Assembly (NCBI RefSeq): GCF_013488205.1
Contig: NZ_CP040908.1
Coordinates: 372,001 to 436,000, forward strand
Length of the DNA: 64,000 bases
Reading direction: 5' to 3'
Source of the DNA: Empedobacter falsenii
GTDB taxonomy: Bacteria > Bacteroidota > Bacteroidia > Flavobacteriales > Weeksellaceae
Of this stretch, positions 52,804 to 61,667 are shown one piece after another. A model generated the notes under the pieces. It was not told the DNA's origin and ran no database searches. It was given only the letters and a program-made list of their open reading frames with translations. The stretch's first letter is position 1, and every line of letters starts with the position of its first letter. Both the position numbers and the translations under genes were made by a program.

Positions 52804-55287
52804 ATGGCAGATACAACAATTAATCAAAAAGTTAAGAAAAAACAATCTGACTTTATTGATGTAGAAAGGCTTATACCAAGATTATTGAATGCTTGGCCAT
52901 TATATATAATTTCGATGCTAATTGCGTTGGCGGTAGCATATTATCTTAATAATTGGAAGCTGAACAAAATTTATACAGCAAATACAACATTTAAAATTAA
53001 AGATAATAGTTCTGCTAATAATTCATTAGCCTCTAATTCTATTAACTTTATTTGGGGAGGAAATGCAAATAAAATTGATGGGTTAACGTATACATTAACT
53101 TCTCGTATTCATAATGAGAAAGTTGTAAAAAGAGCAGAATCTTATATATTCTATACAGAAGAAGGACGTTTAAAAAAATCTAATATATATAAATTAGATG
53201 CTCCTTTTCATGTTCATATTGATACATTACATCAACAAGTTGCATATGTTGATGTAAAAGTAAAACCTAAAGATCATAACTCTTTTTATTTTGAAGTTGA
53301 GAACAAAAATGGTTCTTTATATCAGTTTACTAAAGATAGTATTATAAAGTCTGACGAGTTGAATTTACCTAAGATTGGTTATTATAATCAATGGATGGTA
53401 GGTAAAAACTATAAAATCATGTTGACTCGTTCAAATGTACCATTTTCTGAAAGCTCAATATCATTTAAATTAGTCACAATCAAAGATGCAACAGGAAGAG
53501 CTGTACAGAATTTTAGTGTTACAAATCCATCTAAAATTTCAAGTATAATAGCTGTTTCAAAAAATGCTGAAAGTTTGAATGAAGCAGTTGATATTTTAAA
53601 TAATTCAATTCAAGTTTTAATAGAAAATGAATTAGCAGAAAGAAATTTATCAGCCTACCAAACACGTAAATATTTACAAGAACGAATTGCAGCTGTAAAG
53701 CTTAAGCTAGATAGCGCAACAAACAATTTACAAGAGTTACAGAAGAAAACTGGAGTTTATAATTTCGACACAAAGAAAGGCGAGCTTTTAAGTAAACTTA
53801 CAGAATTAGATAAAGAACGCGTAACTGTAGAAGAGAAAATCAATGCATTACATCGTTTAATGCCTAAAAAATCGAGTAGTGTTGATAATTTAATCGCTCT
53901 TAATATTGCTGGTCTTGATGTGTCTTATTACATGACGAATGTAGATCAATTAGAAGGTCTTGAAAATCAGCGCGAGCAAATGCTAAAAGTTTATAAAGCA
54001 AATACTGATGAGATTAGAGAAATTGATCGTCGATTAGCTAAAACAAGAAATAATATTTCGAATGTAGTTAATGCACATTTACAAAAGCTGAATACAGATC
54101 TATCTATGATTAACGCTAAGTTAACGGAATCTGAATTCAAAGCGAAAGATTTACCTTATGAAGAAATTGAATTTGTTGAAGCGAATCGTGGATTTGAATT
54201 GAATAGTACATTGTATTCAACTTTAATTAATCAATTAAATACAACTGATTTATCTTTAGCATCTATCGTATCTGATATCACAATTATTGATCCAGCTAAA
54301 AATCAAGGTCAAGGTTCTATTTATCCAAATCCGCAGCGTAATTATTTAATAGCTTTGGGAATTGGTTTATTGATTCCTTTGATTTATGTAGTGATTAAAG
54401 AATTATTAGATTTCAAAGTTCGTGTATTAAAAGATATTACAAGTCGTACGAATATTCCAATTATTGGTTTAGTTGGTCCATTAGGAGATAATTCGCCTTT
54501 AGTTGTAATCAATAATCCAAAATCAGGAATTTCAGAATCGTTTAGATCAATTCGTTCTAATCTAAAATATTTATATAAGAATCCAGGACTTGAAGAACAT
54601 AATAAAACGATTTTAGTAACTTCATTTATTGGAGGTGAAGGAAAGACTTTCAACGCGATGAATATTGCGAGTTCAATCGGTTCTATGGATAAGAAAACGG
54701 TTCTGATTGGATTAGATTTACGTAAACCAAAAATATTTGATGATTTTAACATCAATAATAAAACAGGTGTTACAGACTATGTTGCGGGTGATTTAGAATT
54801 AAATCAAATTACGCAACGTACAATTTTACCAAATTTAGATATTATTACAGCAGGTCCAATTCCTCCAAATCCTTCAGAATTGATTTTAAGTAAACGAATG
54901 GATCAATTATTTGCTGAATTGAAAGAGAAATATGAATTTGTAATTATAGATTCACCACCGATTGGTTTGGTAACAGATTCGTACGATTTGATGCGTTATG
55001 CAGATTGTACATTGTATGTAACTCGCTACAATTATTCGGAGAAAAACTTTATCAATGCGATTTCTAATAAATATGATGAAGGTGAAGTTTCGAATGTCGG
55101 AATTATATTCAACGATTTCCAAATTAAAACTGGCTACGGTTATGGTTATGGCTACGGCTATGGCTACGGCTATGGCTACGGTTATGGTTATGGCTACGGT
55201 TATTTTTCTGGAGATGAGAATTTTGATAATTCATCGTTTGGAAAAATAAAACGTTTAGCTTCTCGAATTAAAGGTAAATTCTTTTAA
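52804..55287 (+). CDS. Wzc-like polysaccharide co-polymerase and tyrosine kinase with a Gly-Tyr repeat tail
   Basis: An 827-residue inner-membrane protein. The N-terminal Wzz domain is anchored by helices at about 31-50 and 514-535 with a large periplasmic coiled-coil part between. The cytosolic BY-kinase has Walker A FIGGEGKT (K614), the A' motif LDLRKP and Walker B FVIIDSPP. Residues 777-800 are twelve Gly-Tyr dipeptides, the autophosphorylation cluster, coded by a six-base tandem repeat. The kinase controls chain length and export together with the Wza-like lipoprotein. Confidence 0.95.
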   Translation: MADTTINQKVKKKQSDFIDVERLIPRLLNAWPLYIISMLIALAVAYYLNNWKLNKIYTANTTFKIKDNSSANNSLASNSINFIWGGNANKIDGLTYTLTSRIHNEKVVKRAESYIFYTEEGRLKKSNIYKLDAPFHVHIDTLHQQVAYVDVKVKPKDHNSFYFEVENKNGSLYQFTKDSIIKSDELNLPKIGYYNQWMVGKNYKIMLTRSNVPFSESSISFKLVTIKDATGRAVQNFSVTNPSKISSIIAVSKNAESLNEAVDILNNSIQVLIENELAERNLSAYQTRKYLQERIAAVKLKLDSATNNLQELQKKTGVYNFDTKKGELLSKLTELDKERVTVEEKINALHRLMPKKSSSVDNLIALNIAGLDVSYYMTNVDQLEGLENQREQMLKVYKANTDEIREIDRRLAKTRNNISNVVNAHLQKLNTDLSMINAKLTESEFKAKDLPYEEIEFVEANRGFELNSTLYSTLINQLNTTDLSLASIVSDITIIDPAKNQGQGSIYPNPQRNYLIALGIGLLIPLIYVVIKELLDFKVRVLKDITSRTNIPIIGLVGPLGDNSPLVVINNPKSGISESFRSIRSNLKYLYKNPGLEEHNKTILVTSFIGGEGKTFNAMNIASSIGSMDKKTVLIGLDLRKPKIFDDFNINNKTGVTDYVAGDLELNQITQRTILPNLDIITAGPIPPNPSELILSKRMDQLFAELKEKYEFVIIDSPPIGLVTDSYDLMRYADCTLYVTRYNYSEKNFINAISNKYDEGEVSNVGIIFNDFQIKTGYGYGYGYGYGYGYGYGYGYGYGYFSGDENFDNSSFGKIKRLASRIKGKFF
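55132..55203 (+). repeat. Twelve-copy hexanucleotide tandem repeat (GGYTAY) inside the Wzc tail
   Basis: Twelve in-frame units of ggc/ggt plus tac/tat follow each other without interruption, encoding (Gly-Tyr)12. The unit is six bases, so gain or loss of copies changes tyrosine number without a frameshift. Third bases alternate in a non-random way. Confidence 0.95.
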
Positions 55288-55292
55288 TTGAA

Positions 55293-55868
55293 ATGATCTT
55301 AAAGAACATATTTGATTATATACTTGCATTAATCCTACTAATATTTTTAGTGGGATTAATTGTTTTGTTAATTATCATAAGTTCTATAGATACCAATCAA
55401 TTTGGCGTTTTTACACAGAAAAGAGTAGGGAAGAATGGAAGGTTTTTCAAGATTTATAAAATTAGAACGATTAAAGGAATTTCTAAATCGACAATAACAA
55501 CCAATCAACATCAAATTACCAAAATTGGAAAGATTCTTAGAGATTATAAATTAGATGAATTACCTCAATTATTCAATATTCTAAAAGGAGAAATGAGTTT
55601 TGTTGGTCCTCGACCTGATGTCGCTGGTTATGCGGATAAATTGATTGGAGAAGATAGATTGATGTTGAAAGTTAAACCAGGAATAACTGGTCCAGCTCAA
55701 TTAAAATATAGAAATGAGGATGAAGTTTTGTCTAATGTAGAAGATCCAATCCAATATAATGATGAAATTCTTTGGCCAGATAAAGTCAAAATTAATGTAG
55801 AATATGTAAAGAATTGGAGTTTTCGACAAGATTTGATTTACATGTTTCAAACAATATTCAAAAAATAA
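55293..55868 (+). CDS. Short polyprenyl-phosphate sugar-1-phosphate transferase (PglC-like)
   Basis: A 191-residue monotopic phosphoglycosyltransferase. An N-terminal hydrophobic re-entrant helix (about 6-28) precedes the catalytic domain: GVFTQKRVGKNGRFFKIYKIRT, LRDYKLDELPQLFNILKGEMSFVGPRP with the DE active-site pair, and KPGITGPAQLKYRN. It lacks the large Rossmann part of WcaJ. It could initiate the repeat unit with a UDP-sugar. It is the last gene of locus 2, followed at once by a terminator. Confidence 0.92.
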   Translation: MILKNIFDYILALILLIFLVGLIVLLIIISSIDTNQFGVFTQKRVGKNGRFFKIYKIRTIKGISKSTITTNQHQITKIGKILRDYKLDELPQLFNILKGEMSFVGPRPDVAGYADKLIGEDRLMLKVKPGITGPAQLKYRNEDEVLSNVEDPIQYNDEILWPDKVKINVEYVKNWSFRQDLIYMFQTIFKK

Positions 55869-55905
55869 AAAGAGAATCCTAAATTGGATTCTCTTCTATT
55901 TTTAA
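55866..55905. terminator. Intrinsic terminator at the end of polysaccharide locus 2
   Basis: AGAGAATCC (55871-55879) pairs with GGATTCTCT (55886-55894) around TAAATT. T-rich sequence follows on the plus side, A-rich on the other, so it can work for both convergent units. Confidence 0.85.
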
Positions 55906-55921
55906 AAATATTTTCGTTTTT

Positions 55922-57550
55922 CTAAACTTGAATAACACCTAAATTAAATTGTTTCTCAATAGGAGCATGATTTGCAGCTTCAATTCCCATCGAAATCCAT
56001 TTACGCGTATCTAAAGGATCAATAATTCCATCTGTCCACAAACGTGCCGCAGCATAATAAGGACTTGTTTCATCATTGTATTTTGCTGTAATATCGTTCA
56101 AAAGTTCTTGCTTTTTCACTTCATCAACTTCTACACCTTGCGCTTTCAATGTCGCTTCTTTTATTTGTAACAAAACTTTCGCCGCTTGCTCGCCTCCCAT
56201 AACTGCCAATTGAGCCGAAGGCCAAGCCGCAATTAATCTAGGGTCATATGCTTTTCCGCACATAGCATAGTTTCCTGCACCATAAGAATTACCAACTATG
56301 ATCGTGAATTTTGGAACAACAGAATTAGAAACTGCATTCACCATTTTTGCTCCATCTTTGATAATTCCACCATGTTCTGATTTAGATCCAACCATAAAAC
56401 CAGTCACATCTTGTAAGAAAACCAATGGAATCTTCTTTTGGTTACAATTCGCGATAAAACGAGTTGCTTTATCTGCAGAATCTGAATAAATCACACCACC
56501 AAACTGCATCCCATCTTTTTTAGACTTCACAATTTTACGTTGATTAGCCACAATTCCAACTGCCCAACCATCAATTCGCGCATACGTACAGATGATTGAT
56601 TTTCCATAATCAGGTTTATATTCGTCCAATTCTGAGTTATCAACAATTCTGTTAATAATCTCATACATATCGTACTGCTCAGCGCGAGATTCAGGTAAAA
56701 TACCATAGATTTCATTCTCATCTAAAGCAGGTTTTGCTGCCTCAATTCTATTAAATCCAGCTTTTTCATAATCACCAATTTTACCAACGATAGACTTTAT
56801 TCTATCCAAAGCATCTTTATCATCTTTTGCTTTATAATCAGTCACGCCAGAGATTTCGCAATGTGTTGTTGCTCCACCTAAAGTTTCGTTGTCAATATCT
56901 TCTCCAATTGCCGCTTTTACCAAATAACTTCCTGCCAAGAAAATAGAACCTGTTTTGTCTACAATCATTGCTTCGTCGCTCATAATTGGTAAATATGCTC
57001 CACCAGCAACACAACTTCCCATCACAGCAGAAATTTGAGTAATTCCCATTGATGACATGATTGCATTATTGCGGAAAATTCGACCAAACATTTCTTTATC
57101 AGGAAAAATCTCATCTTGCATTGGTAAATAAACACCTGCGCTGTCCACCAAATAAATAATTGGCAATTTATTTTCCATCGCAATTTCTTGCGCACGCAAA
57201 TTCTTTTTACCTGTAATTGGAAACCAAGCACCAGCTTTTACTGTCGCGTCATTCGCAACAACAATACATTGTTTGCCAGAAATGTAACCAATTTTCACAA
57301 CAACACCTCCCGAAGGACATCCGCCGTGTTCTTTGTACATTTCATCGCCTGTTAAAGCTCCAATCTCAATATTCGGTTTTTTTTCGTCCAAAAGATAATC
57401 AATACGTTCCCTTGCAGACATTTTTCCTTTGCTATGCAACGCATCAATTCTTTTTTGACCTCCGCCAAGGTAAACTTGTTTCAGTTTTTGACGTAGTTTA
57501 GAAAGTAATAATTTGTTATGATCCTCTCTTTTATTAAAAGTTAAATCCAT
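55922..57550 (-). CDS. Acyl-CoA carboxylase, carboxyltransferase (beta) subunit
   Basis: A 542-residue carboxyltransferase of the propionyl-/methylcrotonyl-CoA type. Marks are SARERIDYLLDE, GGCPSGGVVVKIGYISGK, YLVDSAGVYLPMQDEIFPD, ISAVMGSCVAGGAYLP and FLQDVTGFMVGSKSEHGGIIKDGAKM with oxyanion-hole glycines. The EIFPDKE and EHGGIIKDGAKM forms favour methylcrotonyl-CoA carboxylase, but the biotin-carboxylase alpha subunit is not next to it. It would serve leucine or odd-chain acyl-CoA metabolism. Confidence 0.9.
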   Translation of the reverse strand: MDLTFNKREDHNKLLLSKLRQKLKQVYLGGGQKRIDALHSKGKMSARERIDYLLDEKKPNIEIGALTGDEMYKEHGGCPSGGVVVKIGYISGKQCIVVANDATVKAGAWFPITGKKNLRAQEIAMENKLPIIYLVDSAGVYLPMQDEIFPDKEMFGRIFRNNAIMSSMGITQISAVMGSCVAGGAYLPIMSDEAMIVDKTGSIFLAGSYLVKAAIGEDIDNETLGGATTHCEISGVTDYKAKDDKDALDRIKSIVGKIGDYEKAGFNRIEAAKPALDENEIYGILPESRAEQYDMYEIINRIVDNSELDEYKPDYGKSIICTYARIDGWAVGIVANQRKIVKSKKDGMQFGGVIYSDSADKATRFIANCNQKKIPLVFLQDVTGFMVGSKSEHGGIIKDGAKMVNAVSNSVVPKFTIIVGNSYGAGNYAMCGKAYDPRLIAAWPSAQLAVMGGEQAAKVLLQIKEATLKAQGVEVDEVKKQELLNDITAKYNDETSPYYAAARLWTDGIIDPLDTRKWISMGIEAANHAPIEKQFNLGVIQV

Positions 57551-57613
57551 TGTGGTTTTCTGTTTGTTTACAGCCCTAAACTAATGAATTTTATCGAATT
57601 CTTAAAATGAAAT

Positions 57614-58207
57614 TTAGACTTGAGAATCAACGAATACAAAGTTCTTGCAATGCGTTTGGATTTGAGGAAAAAATGACAGAAAATCAATTTCTAGATTGGC
57701 ATAATTTTTTTCAAATTCTGGAATGATTTGATGCAAATTATTCTCAAATTTTGCTCGACTTCCGATTCCTTTTAATGTTTTTTGAACGCCTTCTAAGGTC
57801 GAATAATTTTCGAACCAATCATATTTCAATAAATAAAAAATGGTTTCTTGTAGTTTTTTTGGAAACGAATTGTATTCATCCTTAAATAATTGATAACAAT
57901 CTGTTTTAAATTTTTCGAAAGGGGTTTCAGAATAATTATTCCAATATTTTATCAAAAAATAATCATAAATCACATCAATAATAATTGGTGCAAATTTGTG
58001 TTGTGTTTCGTGAAAATAACTTGAGCTTTTCTTCACCGTTTCGTGAGAATCTGTATATGTATCAATCGAACGATGCAATAAAATCCCTTTCTGAATTTCT
58101 TCTGGAAAATCTAAATATTGTTTTCCTTTAACAGTTTCTCCAAGCAAATTCCCAATCTGAAGCGATTGATTTCCGAAAGATAAATATTGATGTGCGACAA
58201 AGTTCAT
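57614..58207 (-). CDS. Acyl-carrier-protein phosphodiesterase (AcpH/DUF479 family)
   Basis: A 197-residue helical protein: MNFVAHQYLSFGNQSLQIGNLLGE, GILLHRSIDTYTDSHE and APIIIDVIYDYFLIKYW. These HRxID and D..YD..L residues are the metal-binding pattern of AcpH, which removes the phosphopantetheine arm from ACP. Length is normal. It is a separate minus-strand gene with 63 bases to the carboxylase start. Confidence 0.88.
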   Translation of the reverse strand: MNFVAHQYLSFGNQSLQIGNLLGETVKGKQYLDFPEEIQKGILLHRSIDTYTDSHETVKKSSSYFHETQHKFAPIIIDVIYDYFLIKYWNNYSETPFEKFKTDCYQLFKDEYNSFPKKLQETIFYLLKYDWFENYSTLEGVQKTLKGIGSRAKFENNLHQIIPEFEKNYANLEIDFLSFFPQIQTHCKNFVFVDSQV

Positions 58208-58312
58208 AAGGCTTGTTTAGTTTCATAAAGTTAAGTTTTTTTGTACAAACCTGTGTTATTTTACTGTGAAGAAAAAAAGCCATCTAAAAAAGAAGGCTCA
58301 AGAATTATATTT

Positions 58313-59692
58313 TTATTCGTTGTTTCCAGAAATTTGATTGATTTTTTCTTCTAAAATCGGATAATATTCAATCATTGAATCTTTTAAATTTCGATCCAAA
58401 CTTAATGCATTTCCTAATGCTTCATTTCCTAATTGATCTTGATCGGTGATATAATAAACATTGCTTAATTGATAGAAAAATTCGGCACGATTAAAATTCT
58501 TCAAAGCCCCTGTTAATAAGACTGCGATCGCTTGTTCGTATTCTCCAACGGCAATCAAAGTTTCGGCGTAAGCAAACCAAGTATTGAATACTAAAGGTTT
58601 CATTTCAACAAGTTTTGAAAGGTTTTTTATAGCTTCCTCAAACTTCATTTGTTTCAGAAAATAGTAAGTTGAATCTGTATAATATTCGTAACTATCGCCA
58701 TTCAATTCTATTGCACGCTGAATGTAATATTCGGCTTCTTCAATATTTTCTAATTTGTTGTAAAGCGAAGCTGCTTTTGCCCAAACTTTATCCAATTGTG
58801 GATCTTCTTTTATCGCAATATGATAAGCTTTCAATGCTTTTTGTGGTTTTTCTAACTTTTCGTACAATTCACCAATTTTCATATGCGTAACAGCGGGCGA
58901 ATCATCAAATTCTAATGTTTCCTCTAGTGTTTCTATTGCTTTATTGTATTCTCCTAATTCTTCCAATGAAACTGCTTTGTTAGCATGACCAACAATAGAG
59001 TTAGGATTAATCGCGAGTACGTAATCCAACGCATTTATAGCTTCGTCATACATTTTTTTGTGATTGTACAACAAACCAAGTTGCAACCAAGAAACTTCCG
59101 AATATGGATTGTCGTCAATAAAATCTTTTAAAAATTCGATGCATTCATCAGGATTATGAATTTCTTCGTAGCATTGAATAATAGAGTAGAAAGTATAATC
59201 ATTTTCTGGATTGAATTTCAATGCTTTTCTGAAAGCAATCAACGCAGAATGAACTTCATCTAAATTCAAATATTCATTTCCGATACAATTACAAATAAAA
59301 TCAGTTTCTTCGTCGTCTATTTGCAAAGCTTCTTCATAAAAACTTATCGCTTTTCGGGGCATATTTTTCATTCCCCAAAATCGCGCTTGTACAAGAAGGT
59401 AATCTAATTCGTTTGCAGCTAAATCTTTTAAATATTTGATGAGTTTTGCAGCTTTTTTTAAATCCTCAATTGTAAGAAAATATTCAATTCTTTTGATTTT
59501 GATATCTATATTCTCGGGGTGCATTTTTTCTGCAAAATCTAGCGCACGTTTTGTGTATTCGCTATCATTTACTTCAATATAGAATTCAAGAATTTCGACC
59601 AAATCCTCCGAATCGTAATACTTATATTCACGATTATCAAGCATTTGCTCAAAACCTTCAATTAGCTCGTTATTAAAAAAATCTTCGTCCAT
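58313..59692 (-). CDS. Tetratricopeptide-repeat protein
   Basis: A 459-residue protein made almost wholly of TPR units from about residue 30 to 440, for example AISFYEEALQIDDEETDFI, ALIAFRKALKFNPENDYTF, AINALDYVLAINPNSIVGH and ALKAYHIAIKEDPQLDKVW. No signal peptide or membrane helix, so it is a cytosolic scaffold. The N-terminus is acidic. The precise partner is unknown. It is downstream of the glmM-like gene across a 92-base gap that holds a 12-base inverted repeat. Confidence 0.93.
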   Translation of the reverse strand: MDEDFFNNELIEGFEQMLDNREYKYYDSEDLVEILEFYIEVNDSEYTKRALDFAEKMHPENIDIKIKRIEYFLTIEDLKKAAKLIKYLKDLAANELDYLLVQARFWGMKNMPRKAISFYEEALQIDDEETDFICNCIGNEYLNLDEVHSALIAFRKALKFNPENDYTFYSIIQCYEEIHNPDECIEFLKDFIDDNPYSEVSWLQLGLLYNHKKMYDEAINALDYVLAINPNSIVGHANKAVSLEELGEYNKAIETLEETLEFDDSPAVTHMKIGELYEKLEKPQKALKAYHIAIKEDPQLDKVWAKAASLYNKLENIEEAEYYIQRAIELNGDSYEYYTDSTYYFLKQMKFEEAIKNLSKLVEMKPLVFNTWFAYAETLIAVGEYEQAIAVLLTGALKNFNRAEFFYQLSNVYYITDQDQLGNEALGNALSLDRNLKDSMIEYYPILEEKINQISGNNE

Positions 59693-59716
59693 AGTGATAG
59701 ACTAATTTACAAAATA

Positions 59717-59760
59717 AAATGTGCAAAAATCATAACGAATTGTTAGAGTTTTGCACATTT
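59717..59760. repeat. Long perfect inverted repeat upstream of the TPR gene
   Basis: AAATGTGCAAAA (59717-59728) and TTTTGCACATTT (59749-59760) form a perfect 12-base-pair palindrome with a 20-base spacer. It lies between the phosphohexomutase stop and the TPR start on the minus strand. It may be a weak terminator for the former or a protein-binding site for the latter; a clean T-run is missing. Confidence 0.6.
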
Positions 59761-59784
59761 GTTAAACAATTAAAATAGATTGTT

Positions 59785-61167
59785 TTAGATAATATTTTTG
59801 ATGCTTTCGATCATTTTATCAGCTAATTTATTTGCATTTTCTTCTGAAGTACTTTCAGTATAAATACGAATAATTGGCTCTGTGTTTGACTTTCTTAAAT
59901 GAACCCATTCTGTAGGGAAATCAATTTTAACTCCATCAACCGTATTGATTTCTTCGTTTTTGTAAACTTCTTGAATTTTCACTAACAATTCGTCAACATT
60001 GATTTCTGGTGTTAATTCAATTTTCTTTTTCGCCATAAAATATGCTGGATAAGAAGCTCTAATTTCAGAAACTGATTTATCTTGTTCGGCTAAATATGTC
60101 AAGAATAAAGCAATTCCTACTAAAGAATCGCGCCCGTAGTGCAATTCAGGATAAATAATTCCACCGTTTCCTTCTCCACCAATTTTAGCGTCAACGTTTT
60201 TCATTTCAACTACAACATTCACTTCTCCAACTGCTGATGGTGAATATTTTTGACCATATTTTTCAGAAATATCACGTAAGGCACGAGAAGATGATAAGTT
60301 AGAAACTGTTGCTGAAGGTGTTTTTGATAATACATAATCTGCGACTGCAACTAATGTGTATTCTTCTCCAAACATTTCACCTTTTTCGTCGATAATTGCT
60401 AAACGGTCAACATCTGGATCAACCACAATTCCGAAATCAGCTTGTTCGTCGATTACTTTTTTACAGATGTCACCTAAATGTTCTTTTAAAGGCTCTGGAT
60501 TATGTGGGAAATGCCCATTTGGCTCACAATACATATCGTAATGAATCACACCTAAACGTTGTAACAACTTAGGAATTGCAATTCCTCCAGTTGAATTTAC
60601 CGCATCAATCGCAACTTTGAAATTTTTCTCTTGAATCGCTTTTGCATTCACTAATGGCAAAGCCAAAATTTTCTCGATATGTAAATCAATTGCATCATCA
60701 AAAGTTTCATAAGAACCTAAATCATCAACTTCTGCAAAAGTATAATCATCTTTATCTGCGAAAGCTAAAATTTGTGCACCGTCTGCAGCAGAAACAAATT
60801 CTCCTTTTGCATTCAATAATTTCAACGCATTCCATTCTTTTGGATTGTGAGAAGCAGTTAAAATAATTCCTCCATCTGCATGTAAATGTGTCACCATAAC
60901 TTCTACAGTTGGCGTTGTAGATAAACCTAAATCGACAACATTAATTCCTAATCCTTGTAAAGTTGAACAAACTAATTGAGAAACCATTTGTCCAGAAATT
61001 CGAGCATCACGCCCTACAATTACTTTATATTCTGATTGATTTGATTGATTCTTAAGCCAAGTTCCATAAGCAGCTGCGAATTTAACAGCGTCTATAGGAG
61101 TTAAATTATCTCCCGGTTTTCCTCCGATTGTTCCACGAAAACCTGAAATAGATTTGATTAGAGACAT
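59785..61167 (-). CDS. glmM: Phosphoglucosamine mutase-type alpha-D-phosphohexomutase
   Basis: A 460-residue phosphohexomutase with four domains. The phospho-serine loop is ILTASHNPKEWN (S106), the metal loop is DPDVDRLAI, the sugar-binding loop is GEGNGGII and the phosphate-binding C-terminal loop is RKSNTEPIIRIY. It interconverts glucosamine-6-P and -1-P on the way to UDP-GlcNAc, which also feeds the glycan loci. ManB/Pgm activity cannot be excluded by sequence alone, but in this group the single gene of this form is normally GlmM. Confidence 0.85.
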   Translation of the reverse strand: MSLIKSISGFRGTIGGKPGDNLTPIDAVKFAAAYGTWLKNQSNQSEYKVIVGRDARISGQMVSQLVCSTLQGLGINVVDLGLSTTPTVEVMVTHLHADGGIILTASHNPKEWNALKLLNAKGEFVSAADGAQILAFADKDDYTFAEVDDLGSYETFDDAIDLHIEKILALPLVNAKAIQEKNFKVAIDAVNSTGGIAIPKLLQRLGVIHYDMYCEPNGHFPHNPEPLKEHLGDICKKVIDEQADFGIVVDPDVDRLAIIDEKGEMFGEEYTLVAVADYVLSKTPSATVSNLSSSRALRDISEKYGQKYSPSAVGEVNVVVEMKNVDAKIGGEGNGGIIYPELHYGRDSLVGIALFLTYLAEQDKSVSEIRASYPAYFMAKKKIELTPEINVDELLVKIQEVYKNEEINTVDGVKIDFPTEWVHLRKSNTEPIIRIYTESTSEENANKLADKMIESIKNII

Positions 61168-61188
61168 AAATTTTATTTTATAGTGTTA

Positions 61189-61196
61189 CAAATTTA
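61189..61196 (-). promoter_or_regulatory. -7 element for the glmM-like gene
   Basis: On the minus strand this reads TAAATTTG, a full TAnnTTTG match 21 bases before the ATG. It lies in the divergent region shared with the small membrane-protein gene. Confidence 0.45.
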
Positions 61197-61286
61197 CAAA
61201 TTACAAAAACTTTTCTTATCTTTTTGGAACGATTTTAGTTAAGATTTACTTAACAATTTTTAAAACCATAAAAAATAGTATTAATT

Positions 61287-61601
61287 ATGATGACAACTTC
61301 ATTTATTATGTTAGGTATTACCGGAGTTTGGAGCTTTTTGGTATACTTAGTGTTCGGTTTAATTTGTGCTGGAATTGCTAAAGCAATAATGCCAGGTAAA
61401 GATCCGGGAGGATTTTGGGTAACTGCACTTATAGGTATTGTTGGTGCGTATTTAGGAGCTTATATGCGTACAATTTTAGGAATTTCTCATGATGGAGAAG
61501 TAAGTTTTTTCAGTCCATTGGATTGGATTTTTTCAATCTTAGGATCATTAATTTTATTATTTATCTGGAAAAAATTATTAGCTCCAATGTTTAATAAATA
61601 A
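61287..61601 (+). CDS. GlsB/YeaQ/YmgE-family stress-associated membrane protein
   Basis: A 104-residue membrane protein with three hydrophobic helices. The family signature is FGLICAGIAKAIMPGKDPGGFWVTALIGIVGAYLGA, a glycine-rich transglycosylase-associated fold. A short polar loop and a last helix (SILGSLILLFIWKKLL) follow. Role not fixed; the family is often stress-induced. ATG at 61287 or the next in-frame ATG at 61290 both fit. Single-gene unit ending at a strong terminator. Confidence 0.88.
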   Translation: MMTTSFIMLGITGVWSFLVYLVFGLICAGIAKAIMPGKDPGGFWVTALIGIVGAYLGAYMRTILGISHDGEVSFFSPLDWIFSILGSLILLFIWKKLLAPMFNK

Positions 61602-61614
61602 TTCATTACAATTA

Positions 61615-61657
61615 TAAAAAAAATCCTTTATCAGTCTCTGATAAAGGATTTTTTTTA
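61615..61657. terminator. Intrinsic terminator between the GlsB-like and acetate-transporter genes
   Basis: TCCTTTATCAG (61624-61634) pairs with CTGATAAAGGA (61638-61648) around a three-base loop, with A-run before and T-run after, so it can serve both convergent genes. Confidence 0.92.
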
Positions 61658-61667
61658 TTCATACTAT

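Noticed and set aside
55132-55203. Short tandem repeat that might be taken for a CRISPR-like or minisatellite array
   Set aside because: It is an uninterrupted six-base repeat without spacers, fully in frame as (Gly-Tyr)12 in the Wzc tail.
57217-57501. Plus-strand reading frame opposite the carboxylase gene
   Set aside because: It lies wholly antisense to a clearly conserved enzyme and has no domain or promoter support.
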